Positions 31,423 through 41,950 are shown, numbered from the stretch's first letter. The stretch is DNA of 64,000 bases from Clostridiales bacterium (GCA_021202925.1 JAJQCD010000017.1:62001-126000), one strand, 5' to 3'. Notes: a model not told the origin generated them from the letters alone. Numbers and translations are program-made.

Positions 31423-33612
31423 TTACAGGTGCAGCACCCGGTCACGGATCTCCTGCGTCCGTCCCTGATTCCAGAACTGCGTGCCGATGTAGCCGCAGGT
31501 ACGGCGGGCGACACTCATCTTGCTCTGATCGCGGTTGCCGCAGTTCGGGCACTCCCAGATGAGCTTGCCGGACTCATCCTCGACGATCTTAATCTCTCCG
31601 TCATATCCGCAGCACTCACAATAATCGCTCTTGGTATTCAGTTCCGCGTACATGATATTATTGTAAATAAACTGCATCACGGTCAGAACAGCCGGAATGT
31701 TGTTCTGCATGTTCGGAACCTCGACATAGCTGATCGCGCCGCCCGGTGAAAGCTTCTGGAACTCGGACTCAAAACTCAGCTTGGTAAAGGCGTCGATCTC
31801 CTCGGTCACATGAACGTGATAGCTGTTCGTAATATAATTCTTGTCCGTCACACCCTTGATCACGCCGAAACGCTTCTGCAGACACTTCGCGAACTTGTAG
31901 GTGGTAGACTCCAGCGGCGTGCCGTACACGGAATAGCTGATATGCTCCGCGGCCTTCCACTCCGCACACTTATCATTCAGGCGCTGCATCACAGCCAAGG
32001 CAAACGGCTTCGCCTCCGGGTCTGTATGCGACTTTCCGGTCATGCGGACGCACATCTCGTGCAGACCCGCATAGCCCAGAGAAATCGTCGAATAACCGTC
32101 ATAAAGAAGCTTATCGATCTTCTCCCCCTTCTGTAAGCGTGCCAGAGCACCATACTGCCAGAGAATCGGAGCCACATCAGACACGGTCCCCAGAAGGCGT
32201 TCATGGCGGCAGCGCAGAGCCTTGTGGCACAGCTCCAGGCGTTCATCCAGAATCTCCCAGAAGCGATCCATATCTCCCTCCGCCGTGCAGGCCACATCCA
32301 CGAGATTGATCGTCACGACGCCCTGATTGAAGCGGCCGTAAAATTTGTGTGTGCCGTCCGGATTGCGCTGGTTATCCTCTACCGTCAGGAAGGAACGGCA
32401 TCCCATGCAGGTATAGACATTCCCCTTCTTCAGTTCCCGCATCATTTTCGCAGAAATGTAATCCGGCACCATGCGCTTCGCCGTACATTTCGCAGCCAGC
32501 TCCGTCAAATACCAGTATTTGGAATCTTCAGTAATATTATCCTCATCCAGCACATAGATCAGCTTCGGGAACGCCGGAGTAATCCAGACGCCGCGTTCAT
32601 TCTTCACGCCCTGCATCCGCTGCACCAGAACTTCCTCGATAATCATCGCCAGATCGTCCCTGGTCCGCCCCTCCGGCGCCTCATCCAGATACATGAACAT
32701 CGTCACAAACGGCGCCTGGCCGTTGCAGGTCATCAGTGTGATCAGCTGATACTGGATCGTCTGGATGCCGCTTCGGATCTCATCGCGCAGGCGGCACTCC
32801 ACCACCCGGTTGATAATCACCTCGTCCAACGGCTCCCCACACAGCCGACGCTCCTCAATAACGCACCGCTTCAGCTTCTGGCGGCTGACATCCACAAACG
32901 GCGCCAGATGAGCGAGGCTGAAGGACTGGCCTCCATACTGGTTGCTCGCGACCTGCGCGACGATCTGCGTCGTCACGTTACATGCGGTAAAGAAGCTGTG
33001 CGGCTTCTCGATCATCGTCTCGCTGATGACCGTGCCGTTCTGGAGCATATCCTCCAGATTGATCAGATCGCAGTTGTGCTCCCTCTGCGCGTAATAATCC
33101 GTATCATGAAAATGGATAATCCCTTCCTCATGCGCCTGGACAACGTCCTCCGGCAGCAGCACGCGGCGGCTCAGATCCCGGCTCACTTCACCCGCCATAT
33201 AATCTCTCTGGGTTGAATTGATCACCGGGTTCTTGTTCGAGTTCTCCTGCTTGACCTCCTCATTGATATGGTCGATCAGGGCAAGAATGCCGTTATCCGT
33301 CGTATTGGACTTGCGGGTAATCTCTCTGCGATAACGGTAGCGCACATACTTCTGCGCGACCTCATAACCGCGCATCTCCATGATGCCGGTCTCCACCATA
33401 TCCTGAATATCCTCCACACTGACCGCATGTGTGGAATCACCGACCTTCCTGGCGATGGTATCCGCTACCGCGCGAATCTGATACTCATTCATTCGATGAA
33501 GAACGTCCACGCTCTGATTCGCCTTGCCGATCGCGTTCACAATCTTGCTCTCGTCAAAGTCAACCTCTTTTCCGTTCCTCTTGATTACGTTGGTCCTTAC
33601 CTCAATCCCCAT
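31423..33612 (-). CDS. nrdD: Anaerobic ribonucleoside-triphosphate reductase (class III)
   Basis: A 729-residue glycyl-radical enzyme that makes deoxyribonucleotides without oxygen. An N-terminal ATP-cone (VIKRNGKEVDFDESKIVNAI, residues about 8-100) senses ATP/dATP. The catalytic barrel has HFHDTDYY and YTCMGCRSFL. The C-terminus has the zinc ribbon CECCGYDG...CPNCGN and the glycyl-radical loop RRTCGYIGTQFWNQGR. The start at 33612 (MGIEV) follows GAGTGGAG; an upstream extension lacks a ribosome site. The activase gene nrdG, which normally lies directly downstream, is missing; the AT-rich toxin unit occupies that place. Two NrdR boxes upstream indicate NrdR repression. Confidence 0.96.
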   Translation of the reverse strand: MGIEVRTNVIKRNGKEVDFDESKIVNAIGKANQSVDVLHRMNEYQIRAVADTIARKVGDSTHAVSVEDIQDMVETGIMEMRGYEVAQKYVRYRYRREITRKSNTTDNGILALIDHINEEVKQENSNKNPVINSTQRDYMAGEVSRDLSRRVLLPEDVVQAHEEGIIHFHDTDYYAQREHNCDLINLEDMLQNGTVISETMIEKPHSFFTACNVTTQIVAQVASNQYGGQSFSLAHLAPFVDVSRQKLKRCVIEERRLCGEPLDEVIINRVVECRLRDEIRSGIQTIQYQLITLMTCNGQAPFVTMFMYLDEAPEGRTRDDLAMIIEEVLVQRMQGVKNERGVWITPAFPKLIYVLDEDNITEDSKYWYLTELAAKCTAKRMVPDYISAKMMRELKKGNVYTCMGCRSFLTVEDNQRNPDGTHKFYGRFNQGVVTINLVDVACTAEGDMDRFWEILDERLELCHKALRCRHERLLGTVSDVAPILWQYGALARLQKGEKIDKLLYDGYSTISLGYAGLHEMCVRMTGKSHTDPEAKPFALAVMQRLNDKCAEWKAAEHISYSVYGTPLESTTYKFAKCLQKRFGVIKGVTDKNYITNSYHVHVTEEIDAFTKLSFESEFQKLSPGGAISYVEVPNMQNNIPAVLTVMQFIYNNIMYAELNTKSDYCECCGYDGEIKIVEDESGKLIWECPNCGNRDQSKMSVARRTCGYIGTQFWNQGRTQEIRDRVLHL

Positions 33613-33673
33613 GGTTCTCCACTCCTCGTATCTGTAAAATAAAGCGGAACATGTCCTGACCATATTCCCTCAA

Positions 33674-33704
33674 CGGGCATGCCCGCCCAAAGCCGCAAAC
33701 GGCT
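33674..33704 (-). other. Two short inverted repeats in the nrdD leader
   Basis: CGGGCATGCCCG (33674-33685) and AGCCG-CAAA-CGGCT (33691-33704), between the NrdR boxes and the gene. No known riboswitch consensus was recognised. Confidence 0.4.
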
Positions 33705-33751
33705 TACTACATCTTGTAATTATTATGTCGCCTTCCCACTAAATGTGGGGT
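33704..33751 (-). promoter_or_regulatory. Paired NrdR boxes upstream of nrdD
   Basis: Box 1 TTACTACATCTTGTAA (33704-33719) and box 2 CCACTAAATGTGGGGT (33736-33751) both fit the core CWANATNTNG of the NrdR consensus acaCwAtATaTwGtgt. Their starts are 32 bp apart, three helical turns, the spacing known for NrdR operators. Confidence 0.65.
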
Positions 33752-33840
33752 GGAACGTTATCTATCATACTACAAACTTCTGCAAAAGGGAAGGGTTATT
33801 TTGTGTTATTTTTTTAACAGTTCAGGTGCTTCTGACCGTG

Positions 33841-33880
33841 CCAAAATTTCCTTGAATATTTTGGCTGATTGAGGTATGAT
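33841..33880 (+). promoter_or_regulatory. Promoter of the D,D-carboxypeptidase gene with overlapping inverted repeat
   Basis: TTGAAT (33852-33857) and TATGAT (33875-33880), 17 bp apart. The inverted repeat CCAAAAT-N10-ATTTTGG (33841-33864) covers the -35 and could be an operator. Confidence 0.55.
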
Positions 33881-34022
33881 GGTATACGGCTTCGCCGGTT
33901 CCGTCCAACGTCTCAGACACCGTCCGATCCGGATTCGGATCTTTACGACCGGCTCCATGACGGCCGCCTGTTCTGCAGCCGGCCACACACATTCACGATA
34001 ATCATACTTAGGAGGATTTCCC

Positions 34023-35684
34023 TTGCGATACAGAATACAGCAGTTCCTGTGTTTTCTGCTTGCCTTTCAGCTTTTCACCATCACGGCCTGGGCAAAGCCG
34101 GACTGGCCCTCGGATACAGGGATCCTGGCAGAGTCCGGGATTGTCATGGATGCCGACTCCGGCGCCATCCTCTTCGGTCAGAACATTCACGTCGCCAGCG
34201 CACCGGCCAGCATCACCAAGATTCTGACTGCGCTGATTGTACTGGAGAACTGTCAGCTCGATGAAATGGTAACCTTTACCGATGAAGCGGTATATACGGT
34301 GGAAGCGGACAGCGGGAACAAGCTCAGTCTCCAGTCCGGCGATACCCTGTCCGTAGAAGACTGCCTCTACGGCATGCTTCTGGTCTCCGCCAACCAGGCA
34401 GCCAATGCTCTCGCCATTCATGTGGCCGGAAGCATCGACGCATTTGCCGAACAGATGAATGAGCGCATAGCCGAACTTGGCTGCACAGAGAGCCATTTCG
34501 ACAACCCCTCTGGTTTGAATGGCGACACCCAGTATGTAACTGCTTATGATATGGCGCTGATTGCCCGGGCGGCCTACGCCAACGAAGATCTTCTCGCCAT
34601 CAGCCGCGAAACCAGCCACCGGATTGGCGGAGTCGCCCTTTTCCCGGACGGCCAGACCATCCGCCAGGAGAACCGCCTGCTGACCACCACAGACCCGTCA
34701 GATCCTTATTACTGCCCTTCCGCGGTTGCAGGTAAGACCGGCTATCTTCTTGCTGCAGGCAACACCCTGGTCATATACGCCGAGCAGGATGGCAGGCGCC
34801 TGGTTTCCGTCATTCTGAAAGGACAGAGCGGCCAGTATTATCTGGACTGCAAATCGCTCCTTGAATTTGGTTTCCGCAGCTTCCGGAATCTCGATATTGC
34901 CGAAAATGAAGCCCGCTATGTCTCAGGCGACGAAATCATCAATCTGGATACCGGTTCCTTTCCCGCCTCGGATCTGATGGTAGAAAGCGGCCGGTTCGTC
35001 ACCCTGCCTGTCGGTGCTTCCTTCACGGACGCAGACCTGACCCTGGACTCGCTTCCGCCGGATCATCCTGAAAACGCCGTTGCACTCTTTCGCTACACCT
35101 ACAATGACCGTGTGATCGGCGAAGCGTTCCTGATGGCGAAAGAAGGAGTGACTGTTGCCATCGCGAATGACAAAGAGACAGAGACCGGGCTGGCAGAACC
35201 GGTAACGGGCGCTTCGGAAACAGAACCTCCCACGCAGGAGACGCCGGAGACATCCGCTTCAGAGGCAACACCCAGCGATACTCCCACAACCAGAGAACCT
35301 GTCGACAGGCAAAGCGTCTGGATTGCCGGCACGGTAATTGCCCTCCTGGCTGTGATGGCCGGAATCATTCTCTGGATGATCCGGCGCAGAAAGAAGGAGG
35401 CCGCTTTGCTCGCCGAGCGTCGTGCACGCCGTCGGGAACGCCTGAAGGAATCCGGCGAAGAAGAAGCGTTTGAGCAGCTCCTTGCCAAACGCCGCGAGAA
35501 GGCATCTCCGGAAAGGCAAGAAGATCACACCGATGCCACAGATTCGAATCCTGCCGTTCCGAATACCGGCTCCGATCCGGACAATACCGCTGACTCCACT
35601 AAGATTGACCACGAGTCTGCCAGGATTGACCAGGAGTCCAGAGAGCCGGAAGCTCAGACGGACGATCCGGATTCCAACGATTAG
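34023..35684 (+). CDS. D-alanyl-D-alanine carboxypeptidase (PBP5/DacF type)
   Basis: A 553-residue low-molecular-weight penicillin-binding protein that trims the terminal D-Ala from peptidoglycan stem peptides outside the membrane. The start is TTG at 34023, 7 nt after AGGAGG. An N-terminal signal peptide ends near AWA (24). The SxxK/SxN/KTG catalytic triad is complete: SITK (Ser63, Lys66), SAN (122-124) and KTG (238-240). A beta-rich C-terminal domain follows, then a Thr/Glu-rich linker and a membrane helix (about 430-450). Unusually, a charged cytoplasmic tail of about 100 residues (RRRKKEAALLAERRARRRER, then an acidic Asp/Ser/Thr-rich end) follows the helix; most family members end with an amphipathic anchor. 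Confidence 0.93.
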   Translation: MRYRIQQFLCFLLAFQLFTITAWAKPDWPSDTGILAESGIVMDADSGAILFGQNIHVASAPASITKILTALIVLENCQLDEMVTFTDEAVYTVEADSGNKLSLQSGDTLSVEDCLYGMLLVSANQAANALAIHVAGSIDAFAEQMNERIAELGCTESHFDNPSGLNGDTQYVTAYDMALIARAAYANEDLLAISRETSHRIGGVALFPDGQTIRQENRLLTTTDPSDPYYCPSAVAGKTGYLLAAGNTLVIYAEQDGRRLVSVILKGQSGQYYLDCKSLLEFGFRSFRNLDIAENEARYVSGDEIINLDTGSFPASDLMVESGRFVTLPVGASFTDADLTLDSLPPDHPENAVALFRYTYNDRVIGEAFLMAKEGVTVAIANDKETETGLAEPVTGASETEPPTQETPETSASEATPSDTPTTREPVDRQSVWIAGTVIALLAVMAGIILWMIRRRKKEAALLAERRARRRERLKESGEEEAFEQLLAKRREKASPERQEDHTDATDSNPAVPNTGSDPDNTADSTKIDHESARIDQESREPEAQTDDPDSND

Positions 35685-35750
35685 AGGCTGCATCCACCCA
35701 TCCGAAATACCCCTGGCGTTATGGCCTTCGGAATTTTCCAATATGACACG

Positions 35751-35788
35751 AAGAGGCCCGGGAAACAAAACCGTTCCCCGGGCCTCTT
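35751..35788. terminator. Bidirectional terminator
   Basis: Perfect 12-bp stem AAGAGGCCCGGG/CCCGGGCCTCTT with a 14-nt loop between convergent genes, followed by T-rich sequence on the plus strand. Confidence 0.8.
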
Positions 35789-35813
35789 CCTTTGCTCTCT
35801 GCACATTCTCCGC

Positions 35814-37097
35814 CTACTCTGCATTCGCGAACTCTGTCATCTCCAGTCCATAAGTCAACGCGGCATAAGCATTCGGAAACCCTCCGCAAGCCACCTTATC
35901 CGTGAGACCGGCTGACTTCCTTGCCGTAGCCAGCAGAATCGGTTTAACGTCCGACAGGCTGATATCCGTGCGGAACGAATACAGAAGCGCCGCCACACCG
36001 GTCACCATCGGCGCCGCCATAGATGTTCCCGTCATATATCCATAGCCATTTTCGGCAGTCGTACTGACAATATAGGTTCCCGGCGCCGCAATATCCACCG
36101 TATTCACACCATAATCCGAACTCTCATGCAGATTCCCATCGAACATCAGATTTGCCACCGAAATAATGTTGTCCAGGTTGTAGCTGGAAGGATAGTCCGG
36201 ATGTTCATCAATGTTAATTCCGATACCATTCGAATCCCCATTTCCGGCGGATACCACAAACAGCATCTTCGAATCTCTCATGACCTGTTCCAGTGTCGGA
36301 TAATACGTCTTCGTTCCAAAACTCAGGTTACAGATCGACGCACCATTCGCTTCCGCATATTGAATCGCCGCAATCACGGCGCTCTCCTCGCCGCGCCCGG
36401 CTTCCGTCCCCAGCACCTTCAGTGACATGATTTTGACATGACTGTTGTCTGTGATCCCTGCGATGCCAAAACCGCCACGCTCCGCCGCGATCGTCCCCGC
36501 AGCGTGGGTACCATGCGTGTCCTCCGCGCCCTCATAGATCTGATTCGTATTGTTGAAGAAATTCCATCCATTGACGTCATCCACATACCCGTTGCCATCG
36601 TTGTCGATCCCATCTCCCGGAATCTCATCTTCATTTACCCAGGCTGCCCCGGCCAGCTCCGGATGACTGAAATCAATTCCCGTATCGATCACCGCAACGA
36701 TAACATCGCGGCGTTCCGCCGTGCTCGCATCGTACAGCTCCCAGGCAGGAAGCACATTGATATCTGCTCCTCTCCTCGCCGTAATCGTCTTCACCCGGTA
36801 CGCGTCCGGTCCTTCCACCGGGGAACCGATTCCAAGATAATTCCCCAGATCGATTCGCCAGGCCAGTGACGGATGCGACTCCTGGAACCGGTTTACAATC
36901 TCCTGATATGCCAGTTCCGCATCATTCTTGAGTCCCCACTGATATTGCGAATAAGTATCCTTTACGGACAGATTTGCCACACCGGGACCATACACATGAG
37001 TCATGAAATCCTTCTCCGCCGCAAACATTCCGGTCGGTGCCCCCACGACCATACCAGCAGCCAGAACGGCCGCCGCCCATCTCCTGCCAGTCTTCAT
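35814..37097 (-). CDS. Secreted subtilisin-like serine protease (S8 family)
   Basis: A 427-residue exported protease. The signal peptide (residues 1 to about 26) ends before AEKDF. The catalytic triad is clear: Asp in VAVIDTGIDFSHP, His in DTHGTHAAGTIAAE and Ser in GTSMAAPMVTG. The oxyanion Asn is in SAGNGDSNG. An insertion rich in Asp/Asn (PGDGIDNDGNGYVDDVNGW) after the Asp motif looks like a calcium-binding loop found in many clostridial and Bacteroides subtilases. A pro-region of about 90 residues precedes the catalytic domain. The start at 37097 follows AAAGGAG by 8 nt; the longer frame upstream has no ribosome site. Confidence 0.93.
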   Translation of the reverse strand: MKTGRRWAAAVLAAGMVVGAPTGMFAAEKDFMTHVYGPGVANLSVKDTYSQYQWGLKNDAELAYQEIVNRFQESHPSLAWRIDLGNYLGIGSPVEGPDAYRVKTITARRGADINVLPAWELYDASTAERRDVIVAVIDTGIDFSHPELAGAAWVNEDEIPGDGIDNDGNGYVDDVNGWNFFNNTNQIYEGAEDTHGTHAAGTIAAERGGFGIAGITDNSHVKIMSLKVLGTEAGRGEESAVIAAIQYAEANGASICNLSFGTKTYYPTLEQVMRDSKMLFVVSAGNGDSNGIGINIDEHPDYPSSYNLDNIISVANLMFDGNLHESSDYGVNTVDIAAPGTYIVSTTAENGYGYMTGTSMAAPMVTGVAALLYSFRTDISLSDVKPILLATARKSAGLTDKVACGGFPNAYAALTYGLEMTEFANAE

Positions 37098-37257
37098 TCC
37101 ATAAACTCCTTTGCTGACTTTCACACTGATATCATCAGAAAACACATGAAAGAGTATAACACACAATCCACGAAAAATATTGAATAAAATGTGAAAGATT
37201 ACTTACAAATTCACTCTCATTGAATCCGGCAGCTTCGCCTGTATGCTGTAACAATCA

Positions 37258-37287
37258 GAAAAGGCCAGCAGGCTGCGCCTGCTGGCC
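37258..37287 (-). terminator. Intrinsic terminator of tuf
   Basis: 10-bp stem GGCCAGCAGG/CCTGCTGGCC with a 5-nt loop followed by TTTTCTG on the reverse strand; end of the str operon. Confidence 0.85.
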
Positions 37288-37306
37288 AATATCAATCGCT
37301 CAAAGA

Positions 37307-38500
37307 TTAGTCGACAATCTTTACTACGCTTCCGGAACCAACGGTACGACCGCCCTCACGGATAGCGAAACGAAGACCCTGCTCCATCGCGACCGGATGA
37401 ATCAGCTCAACGGTCATCTCAACGTTATCACCAGGCATGCACATCTCAACGCCTTCCGGCAGATCGCAAACACCAGTCACGTCAGTGGTTCTGAAATAGA
37501 ACTGCGGACGATAGTTGTTGAAGAACGGCGTATGACGGCCACCCTCATCCTTGGTCAGGACGTAAACCTGAGCGGTGAACTTGTTGTGAACCTTAACAGA
37601 ACCCGGCTTTGCAACAACCTGGCCACGCTCGATCTCGGTTCTCTGCACACCACGCAGCAGAACGCCGATGTTATCACCTGCCTGAGCCTCGTCAAGCAGC
37701 TTACGGAACATCTCGATACCGGTAACAACGGTCGAACGAACGTCTTCCTTGATACCAAGAATCTCAACTGCGTCATTCAGATGCAGCGTACCACGCTCCA
37801 CACGGCCGGTAGCCACGGTACCACGGCCAGTGATGGTGAAGACATCCTCGATCGGCATCAGGAACGGCTTATCCGTTGCACGAACCGGATCCGGAATCCA
37901 CTCATCTACGGCATCCATCAGTTCCATGATCTTGTCGCCCCACTCGCCGGAGCAATCCTCCAGAGCCTTCAGTGCAGAACCCTGGATAATCGGGGTATCG
38001 TCGCCCGGGAACTCATACTCGTTCAGCAGCTCACGGATCTCCATGTCAACAAGCTCCAGCAGCTCCTCATCATCAACCATATCGCACTTGTTCATGAATA
38101 CGACAATGTACGGTACGCCTACCTGACGGGACAACAGGATGTGCTCTCTGGTCTGCGCCATGACACCGTCGGTAGCAGCAACAACCAGGATTGCGCCATC
38201 CATCTGAGCCGCGCCGGTGATCATGTTCTTAACATAGTCAGCATGTCCTGGGCAGTCCACATGTGCATAATGTCTCTTCGCGGTCTCATACTCTACGTGT
38301 GCGGTAGAAATGGTGATACCACGCTCTCTCTCTTCCGGAGCCTTATCGATCATATCGAATGCGACAGCCTGGCCCGTGCCGAATCTCTCATGCAGAGTCT
38401 TGGTGATCGCTGCGGTCAGGGTGGTCTTACCATGGTCTACGTGGCCGATGGTGCCGATGTTACAATGCGGTTTGGTTCTCTCAAACTTTGCTTTTGCCAT
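37307..38500 (-). CDS. tuf: Elongation factor Tu
   Basis: A 397-residue GTPase that carries aminoacyl-tRNA to the ribosome. The G-domain shows [31 protein letters not shown] and GSALKAL; domains 2 and 3 are complete, ending in [10 protein letters not shown]. Its length is normal. It lies 155 bp after fusA and has its own consensus promoter in that spacer, plus a short GC hairpin (about 38524-38537) in its leader and an AAGGAGG site. So it is expressed both with the str operon and separately, as is usual for this protein. Confidence 0.98.
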   Translation of the reverse strand: MAKAKFERTKPHCNIGTIGHVDHGKTTLTAAITKTLHERFGTGQAVAFDMIDKAPEERERGITISTAHVEYETAKRHYAHVDCPGHADYVKNMITGAAQMDGAILVVAATDGVMAQTREHILLSRQVGVPYIVVFMNKCDMVDDEELLELVDMEIRELLNEYEFPGDDTPIIQGSALKALEDCSGEWGDKIMELMDAVDEWIPDPVRATDKPFLMPIEDVFTITGRGTVATGRVERGTLHLNDAVEILGIKEDVRSTVVTGIEMFRKLLDEAQAGDNIGVLLRGVQRTEIERGQVVAKPGSVKVHNKFTAQVYVLTKDEGGRHTPFFNNYRPQFYFRTTDVTGVCDLPEGVEMCMPGDNVEMTVELIHPVAMEQGLRFAIREGGRTVGSGSVVKIVD

Positions 38501-38562
38501 TTTAAAGCTTCCTCCTTAATCAAGGCCCCCTCGGGGCTGTCTTTTATGATAGGCTGTTTTTT

Positions 38563-38591
38563 ATTATATGCGATTTCCGCAATATTTTCAA
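38563..38591 (-). promoter_or_regulatory. Internal promoter of tuf
   Basis: Reverse-strand TTGAAA (38586-38591) and TATAAT (38563-38568), 17 bp apart. Confidence 0.75.
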
Positions 38592-38602
38592 GCCCGTTTT
38601 TC

Positions 38603-38637
38603 CAGGTTTCAGAAGGCCGGAAAAACCCGCTGAAACC
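38603..38637 (-). other. fusA-tuf intercistronic hairpin
   Basis: AGGTTTCAG/CTGAAACCT (38603-38611 with 38629-38637), 17-nt loop. It lies just after fusA and may be a partial terminator or processing site. Confidence 0.5.
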
Positions 38638-38655
38638 TTAGATTCTTTTCATATT

Positions 38656-40776
38656 TTACTTCCTGTGCTCGTTGATGATCTTCTCCTGCACAGACTTCGG
38701 AACCTGCTCATATTTCTCAAAGAACATCGAGTAGTTGCCGCGGCCCTGCGTCTTGGAACGAAGATCCGTCGAATAACCGAACATCTCAGCCAGCGGCACA
38801 AATCCCTTGACGATCTTTCCGCCGCCGACATCATCCATGCCTTCGATCCGTCCGCGTCTTGCATTGATATCGCCGATGACGTCGCCCATATATTCTTCCG
38901 GCATCGTGACCTCGACCTTCATAATCGGCTCGAGCAGAACCGGGGCGCCCTTCTGCATGGCCTCCTTGAAAGCCATGGAACCGGCAATGTGGAATGCCAT
39001 CTCAGAGGAGTCGACCTCATGATAGGAACCATCATACACATTTGCGTGAACGCCCAGTACCGGGAATCCGGCAAGAACGCCGCACTTCGTGGCCTCTTCG
39101 ATACCTTCGCCAACCGCCGGGATATACTCCTTCGGAATCGCGCCACCGACAACGGTCGACTCGAATTCGAAGGTCTGCTCGCCGTTCGGATCCATCGGCT
39201 CGAATTTGACCTTACAATGTCCATACTGTCCACGACCACCGGACTGCTTCGCATACTTGCTGTCCACCTCTACCGCCTTGGTAAAGGTCTCCTTATAAGC
39301 AACCTGCGGTGCGCCGACATTCGCTTCTACATTAAACTCACGCAGCAGACGGTCTACAATGATCTCCAGATGCAGCTCGCCCATACCGGAAATGATCGTC
39401 TGTCCAGTCTCGGTATTGGTAGAAGCGCGGAAGGTCGGATCTTCCTCCGCCAGCTTCGCCAGAGCCTCGCTCATCTTGCCCTGACCAGCCTTCGTCTTCG
39501 GCTCGATTGCGATATCGATAACCGGCTCCGGGAACTCCATGGATTCCAGGATCACCGGATTCTGCTCGTCACAGATGGTATCGCCCGTGCTCGTGAACTT
39601 GAAGCCAACCGCAGCCGCGATATCACCGGAATAGACCTTATCCAGTTCCTGTCTCTTATTCGCATGCATCTGCAGGATACGACCCACACGTTCCTTCTTG
39701 CCCTTCGTCGCGTTCAACACATAAGAACCAGCATTCAGGGTTCCGGAATATACGCGGAAATAAGCAAGTCTTCCCACGAACGGATCCGTCATAATCTTGA
39801 ACGCCAGCGCAGAGAACGGCTCCTCGTCAGAGGAATGACGCGCGACTTCATTGCCGTCCATGTCAGTGCCCTTGATGGAAGGAATGTCCGTCGGAGCCGG
39901 CATGAACTCAATGACTGCGTTCAGCATTCTCTGCACGCCCTTGTTCCGGTAAGCGCTTCCGCAGGTTACCGGAACAGCGGTACACTCGCAGGTTGCTTTC
40001 CGCAGAACCTTCTTCAGGTCCGCAATGGACGGCTCCTCGCCTTCCAGGTACTGCATCATCAGGTCGTCATCCAGTTCGCAGATCTTCTCGACCATCTCTA
40101 CATGATACAGCTCCGCATCGTCCTTCATGTCATCCGGAATCTCTTCGACCGTGACATTGTCGCCCTTTTCATCATGGTAAATATAGGCTTTCATCTCAAA
40201 CAGGTCGACGATGCCCACAAACTCATCTTCCTTACCGATCGGAAGCTGAATGCAGATCGCATTCTTTCCAAGTCTGGTACGGATCTGCTCGACAGCACCA
40301 TAGAAGTTCGCACCCATGATATCCATCTTGTTGATGAATGCCATACGCGGTACGTTGTAGGTATCCGCCTGACGCCATACGTTCTCAGACTGGGGCTCTA
40401 CGCCTCCCTTGGCACAGAACACGCCGACAGCGCCGTCCAGTACACGAAGGGAACGCTCCACCTCAACGGTGAAATCGACGTGTCCGGGAGTATCGATAAT
40501 ATTGATACGATATTCCGGCTCGCCCTTGATCGGTCTGTTATCCTCACCATGGATGGTCCAGTGGCATGTAGTAGCCGCAGAAGTAATGGTAATGCCCCGC
40601 TTCTGCTCCTGTGCCATCCAGTCCATGGTGGCCGTGCCTTCATGAGTATCACCGATTTTGTAGTTTACACCAGTGTAATACAGGATACGCTCGGTCAATG
40701 TAGTCTTACCCGCATCGATGTGAGCCATAATACCAATATTCCTGGTCCTCTCCAGGGGATATTCTCTTCCAGCCAA
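38656..40776 (-). CDS. fusA: Elongation factor G
   Basis: A 706-residue translocation GTPase of normal length. G-domain motifs are [25 protein letters not shown] and [10 protein letters not shown]. Later domains include [32 protein letters not shown] and [13 protein letters not shown]. The start codon is TTG at 40776, about 8 nt after AGGAGG; no ATG is better placed. The gene follows rpsG after 15 bp and belongs to the rpsL-rpsG-fusA-tuf (str) operon. Confidence 0.98.
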   Translation of the reverse strand: MAGREYPLERTRNIGIMAHIDAGKTTLTERILYYTGVNYKIGDTHEGTATMDWMAQEQKRGITITSAATTCHWTIHGEDNRPIKGEPEYRINIIDTPGHVDFTVEVERSLRVLDGAVGVFCAKGGVEPQSENVWRQADTYNVPRMAFINKMDIMGANFYGAVEQIRTRLGKNAICIQLPIGKEDEFVGIVDLFEMKAYIYHDEKGDNVTVEEIPDDMKDDAELYHVEMVEKICELDDDLMMQYLEGEEPSIADLKKVLRKATCECTAVPVTCGSAYRNKGVQRMLNAVIEFMPAPTDIPSIKGTDMDGNEVARHSSDEEPFSALAFKIMTDPFVGRLAYFRVYSGTLNAGSYVLNATKGKKERVGRILQMHANKRQELDKVYSGDIAAAVGFKFTSTGDTICDEQNPVILESMEFPEPVIDIAIEPKTKAGQGKMSEALAKLAEEDPTFRASTNTETGQTIISGMGELHLEIIVDRLLREFNVEANVGAPQVAYKETFTKAVEVDSKYAKQSGGRGQYGHCKVKFEPMDPNGEQTFEFESTVVGGAIPKEYIPAVGEGIEEATKCGVLAGFPVLGVHANVYDGSYHEVDSSEMAFHIAGSMAFKEAMQKGAPVLLEPIMKVEVTMPEEYMGDVIGDINARRGRIEGMDDVGGGKIVKGFVPLAEMFGYSTDLRSKTQGRGNYSMFFEKYEQVPKSVQEKIINEHRK

Positions 40777-40791
40777 AGCTTTTTCCTCCTA

Positions 40792-41262
40792 TTAGAATCT
40801 GAAATGGGAGAAGGCCTTGTTCGCCTCTGCCATCTTGTGCATATCTTCTTTCCGCTTTACGGAAGCGCCGGTATTGTTGGCCGCATCCATAATCTCATTC
40901 GCCAGTCGGTCGATCTGGGTCTTCTCGCCTCTCTTGCGGGAGAACATGGTGATCCAGCGTAGCGCCAGCGTCTGGCGTCTCTCCGGCTTCACCTCGATCG
41001 GTACCTGATAGGTCGCGCCGCCGATACGCTTCGCCTTTACCTCCAGCACCGGCATGATGTTGTTCATCGCCTCTTCAAAGACCTCCAGTGCCGGCTTGCC
41101 GGTCTTCTCTTCCACACGGGCAAATGCACCGTATACAATCTTCTGCGCAACGCCTTTCTTACCGTCCAGCATGATATTGTTGATCAGCCTGGTGACGGTC
41201 TTATTGTTGTACAGAGGATCTGCCAATACGTCTCTCTTCTGAATATGTCCTTTACGTGGCAC
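40792..41262 (-). CDS. rpsG: 30S ribosomal protein S7
   Basis: A 156-residue primary 16S rRNA-binding protein of the small-subunit head. It reads [20 protein letters not shown] from the second residue, then [11 protein letters not shown] and the C-terminal [10 protein letters not shown], as usual. The start is GTG at 41262, placed after AAGGAGG; an earlier in-frame ATG would add 16 residues not found in S7. It is the second gene of the str operon. Confidence 0.97.
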   Translation of the reverse strand: MPRKGHIQKRDVLADPLYNNKTVTRLINNIMLDGKKGVAQKIVYGAFARVEEKTGKPALEVFEEAMNNIMPVLEVKAKRIGGATYQVPIEVKPERRQTLALRWITMFSRKRGEKTQIDRLANEIMDAANNTGASVKRKEDMHKMAEANKAFSHFRF

Positions 41263-41440
41263 GTTACTTCCCTCCTTAATCATGAAATGAATTAATTCAT
41301 CGGTACTCACATGTTTCCATAAAAATGTGTCCGCGCCGGAATCTCTATTTTCTGCAACCTACAGTCAATATCAATCACAGCGCAACTGCCCAACAGCAGT
41401 CACTTTTTACTTGCGTTAGTGGTACAAATCCCTCCGGCTC

Positions 41441-41860
41441 TTACTTCTTTGCCTTCGGTCTCTTGGCGCCGTACTTGGAACGGGCCTGCTTACGGTTCGC
41501 TACACCCGCGGTATCCAGGGTACCACGAATGATGTGATATCTGGTACCAGGAAGATCCTTTACTCTTCCGCCACGGATCAGCACCACGCTATGCTCCTGA
41601 AGATTGTGTCCCTCTCCCGGAATGTAGCTGGTTACCTCGATGCCGTTGGAAAGACGTACTCTGGCGATCTTACGAAGTGCAGAGTTCGGCTTCTTCGGGG
41701 TAGCAGTCTTCACTGCGGTGCAGACGCCTCTCTTCTGAGGAGAAGAAGTGTTGATGGCACGCTTCTGAAGAGAGTTGAAACCCTTCTGCAATGCCGGTGC
41801 GGTAGACTTCTTCGCAGCTGTCTGTCTTCCCTTTCTGACTAACTGGTTAAATGTTGGCAT
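41441..41860 (-). CDS. rpsL: 30S ribosomal protein S12
   Basis: A 139-residue decoding-centre protein. It starts [12 protein letters not shown] and contains [20 protein letters not shown] with the lysine where streptomycin resistance arises (wild type here), and [20 protein letters not shown]. The C-terminus KRPKAKK is normal. The start at 41860 follows AGGAGGTG. First gene of the str operon, with a consensus promoter about 90 bp upstream and 178 bp before rpsG. Confidence 0.98.
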   Translation of the reverse strand: MPTFNQLVRKGRQTAAKKSTAPALQKGFNSLQKRAINTSSPQKRGVCTAVKTATPKKPNSALRKIARVRLSNGIEVTSYIPGEGHNLQEHSVVLIRGGRVKDLPGTRYHIIRGTLDTAGVANRKQARSKYGAKRPKAKK

Positions 41861-41950
41861 TCCTTTCACCTCCTGTGATATTGTCTGTTGGTTGCCTGTT
41901 TACAGCTTTTTGCGCACAAAAAAGAGCGGTTCTTTTTCACACGCCATCTT

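Noticed and set aside
33664-33720. Cobalamin or other riboswitch in the nrdD leader
   Set aside because: The two short palindromes are not arranged as any riboswitch I know, and the conserved bases are better explained as NrdR boxes.
37220-38641. Long plus-strand frames opposite tuf and fusA
   Set aside because: They are shadows of highly biased codon use in the elongation-factor genes; no ribosome site or recognisable domain.
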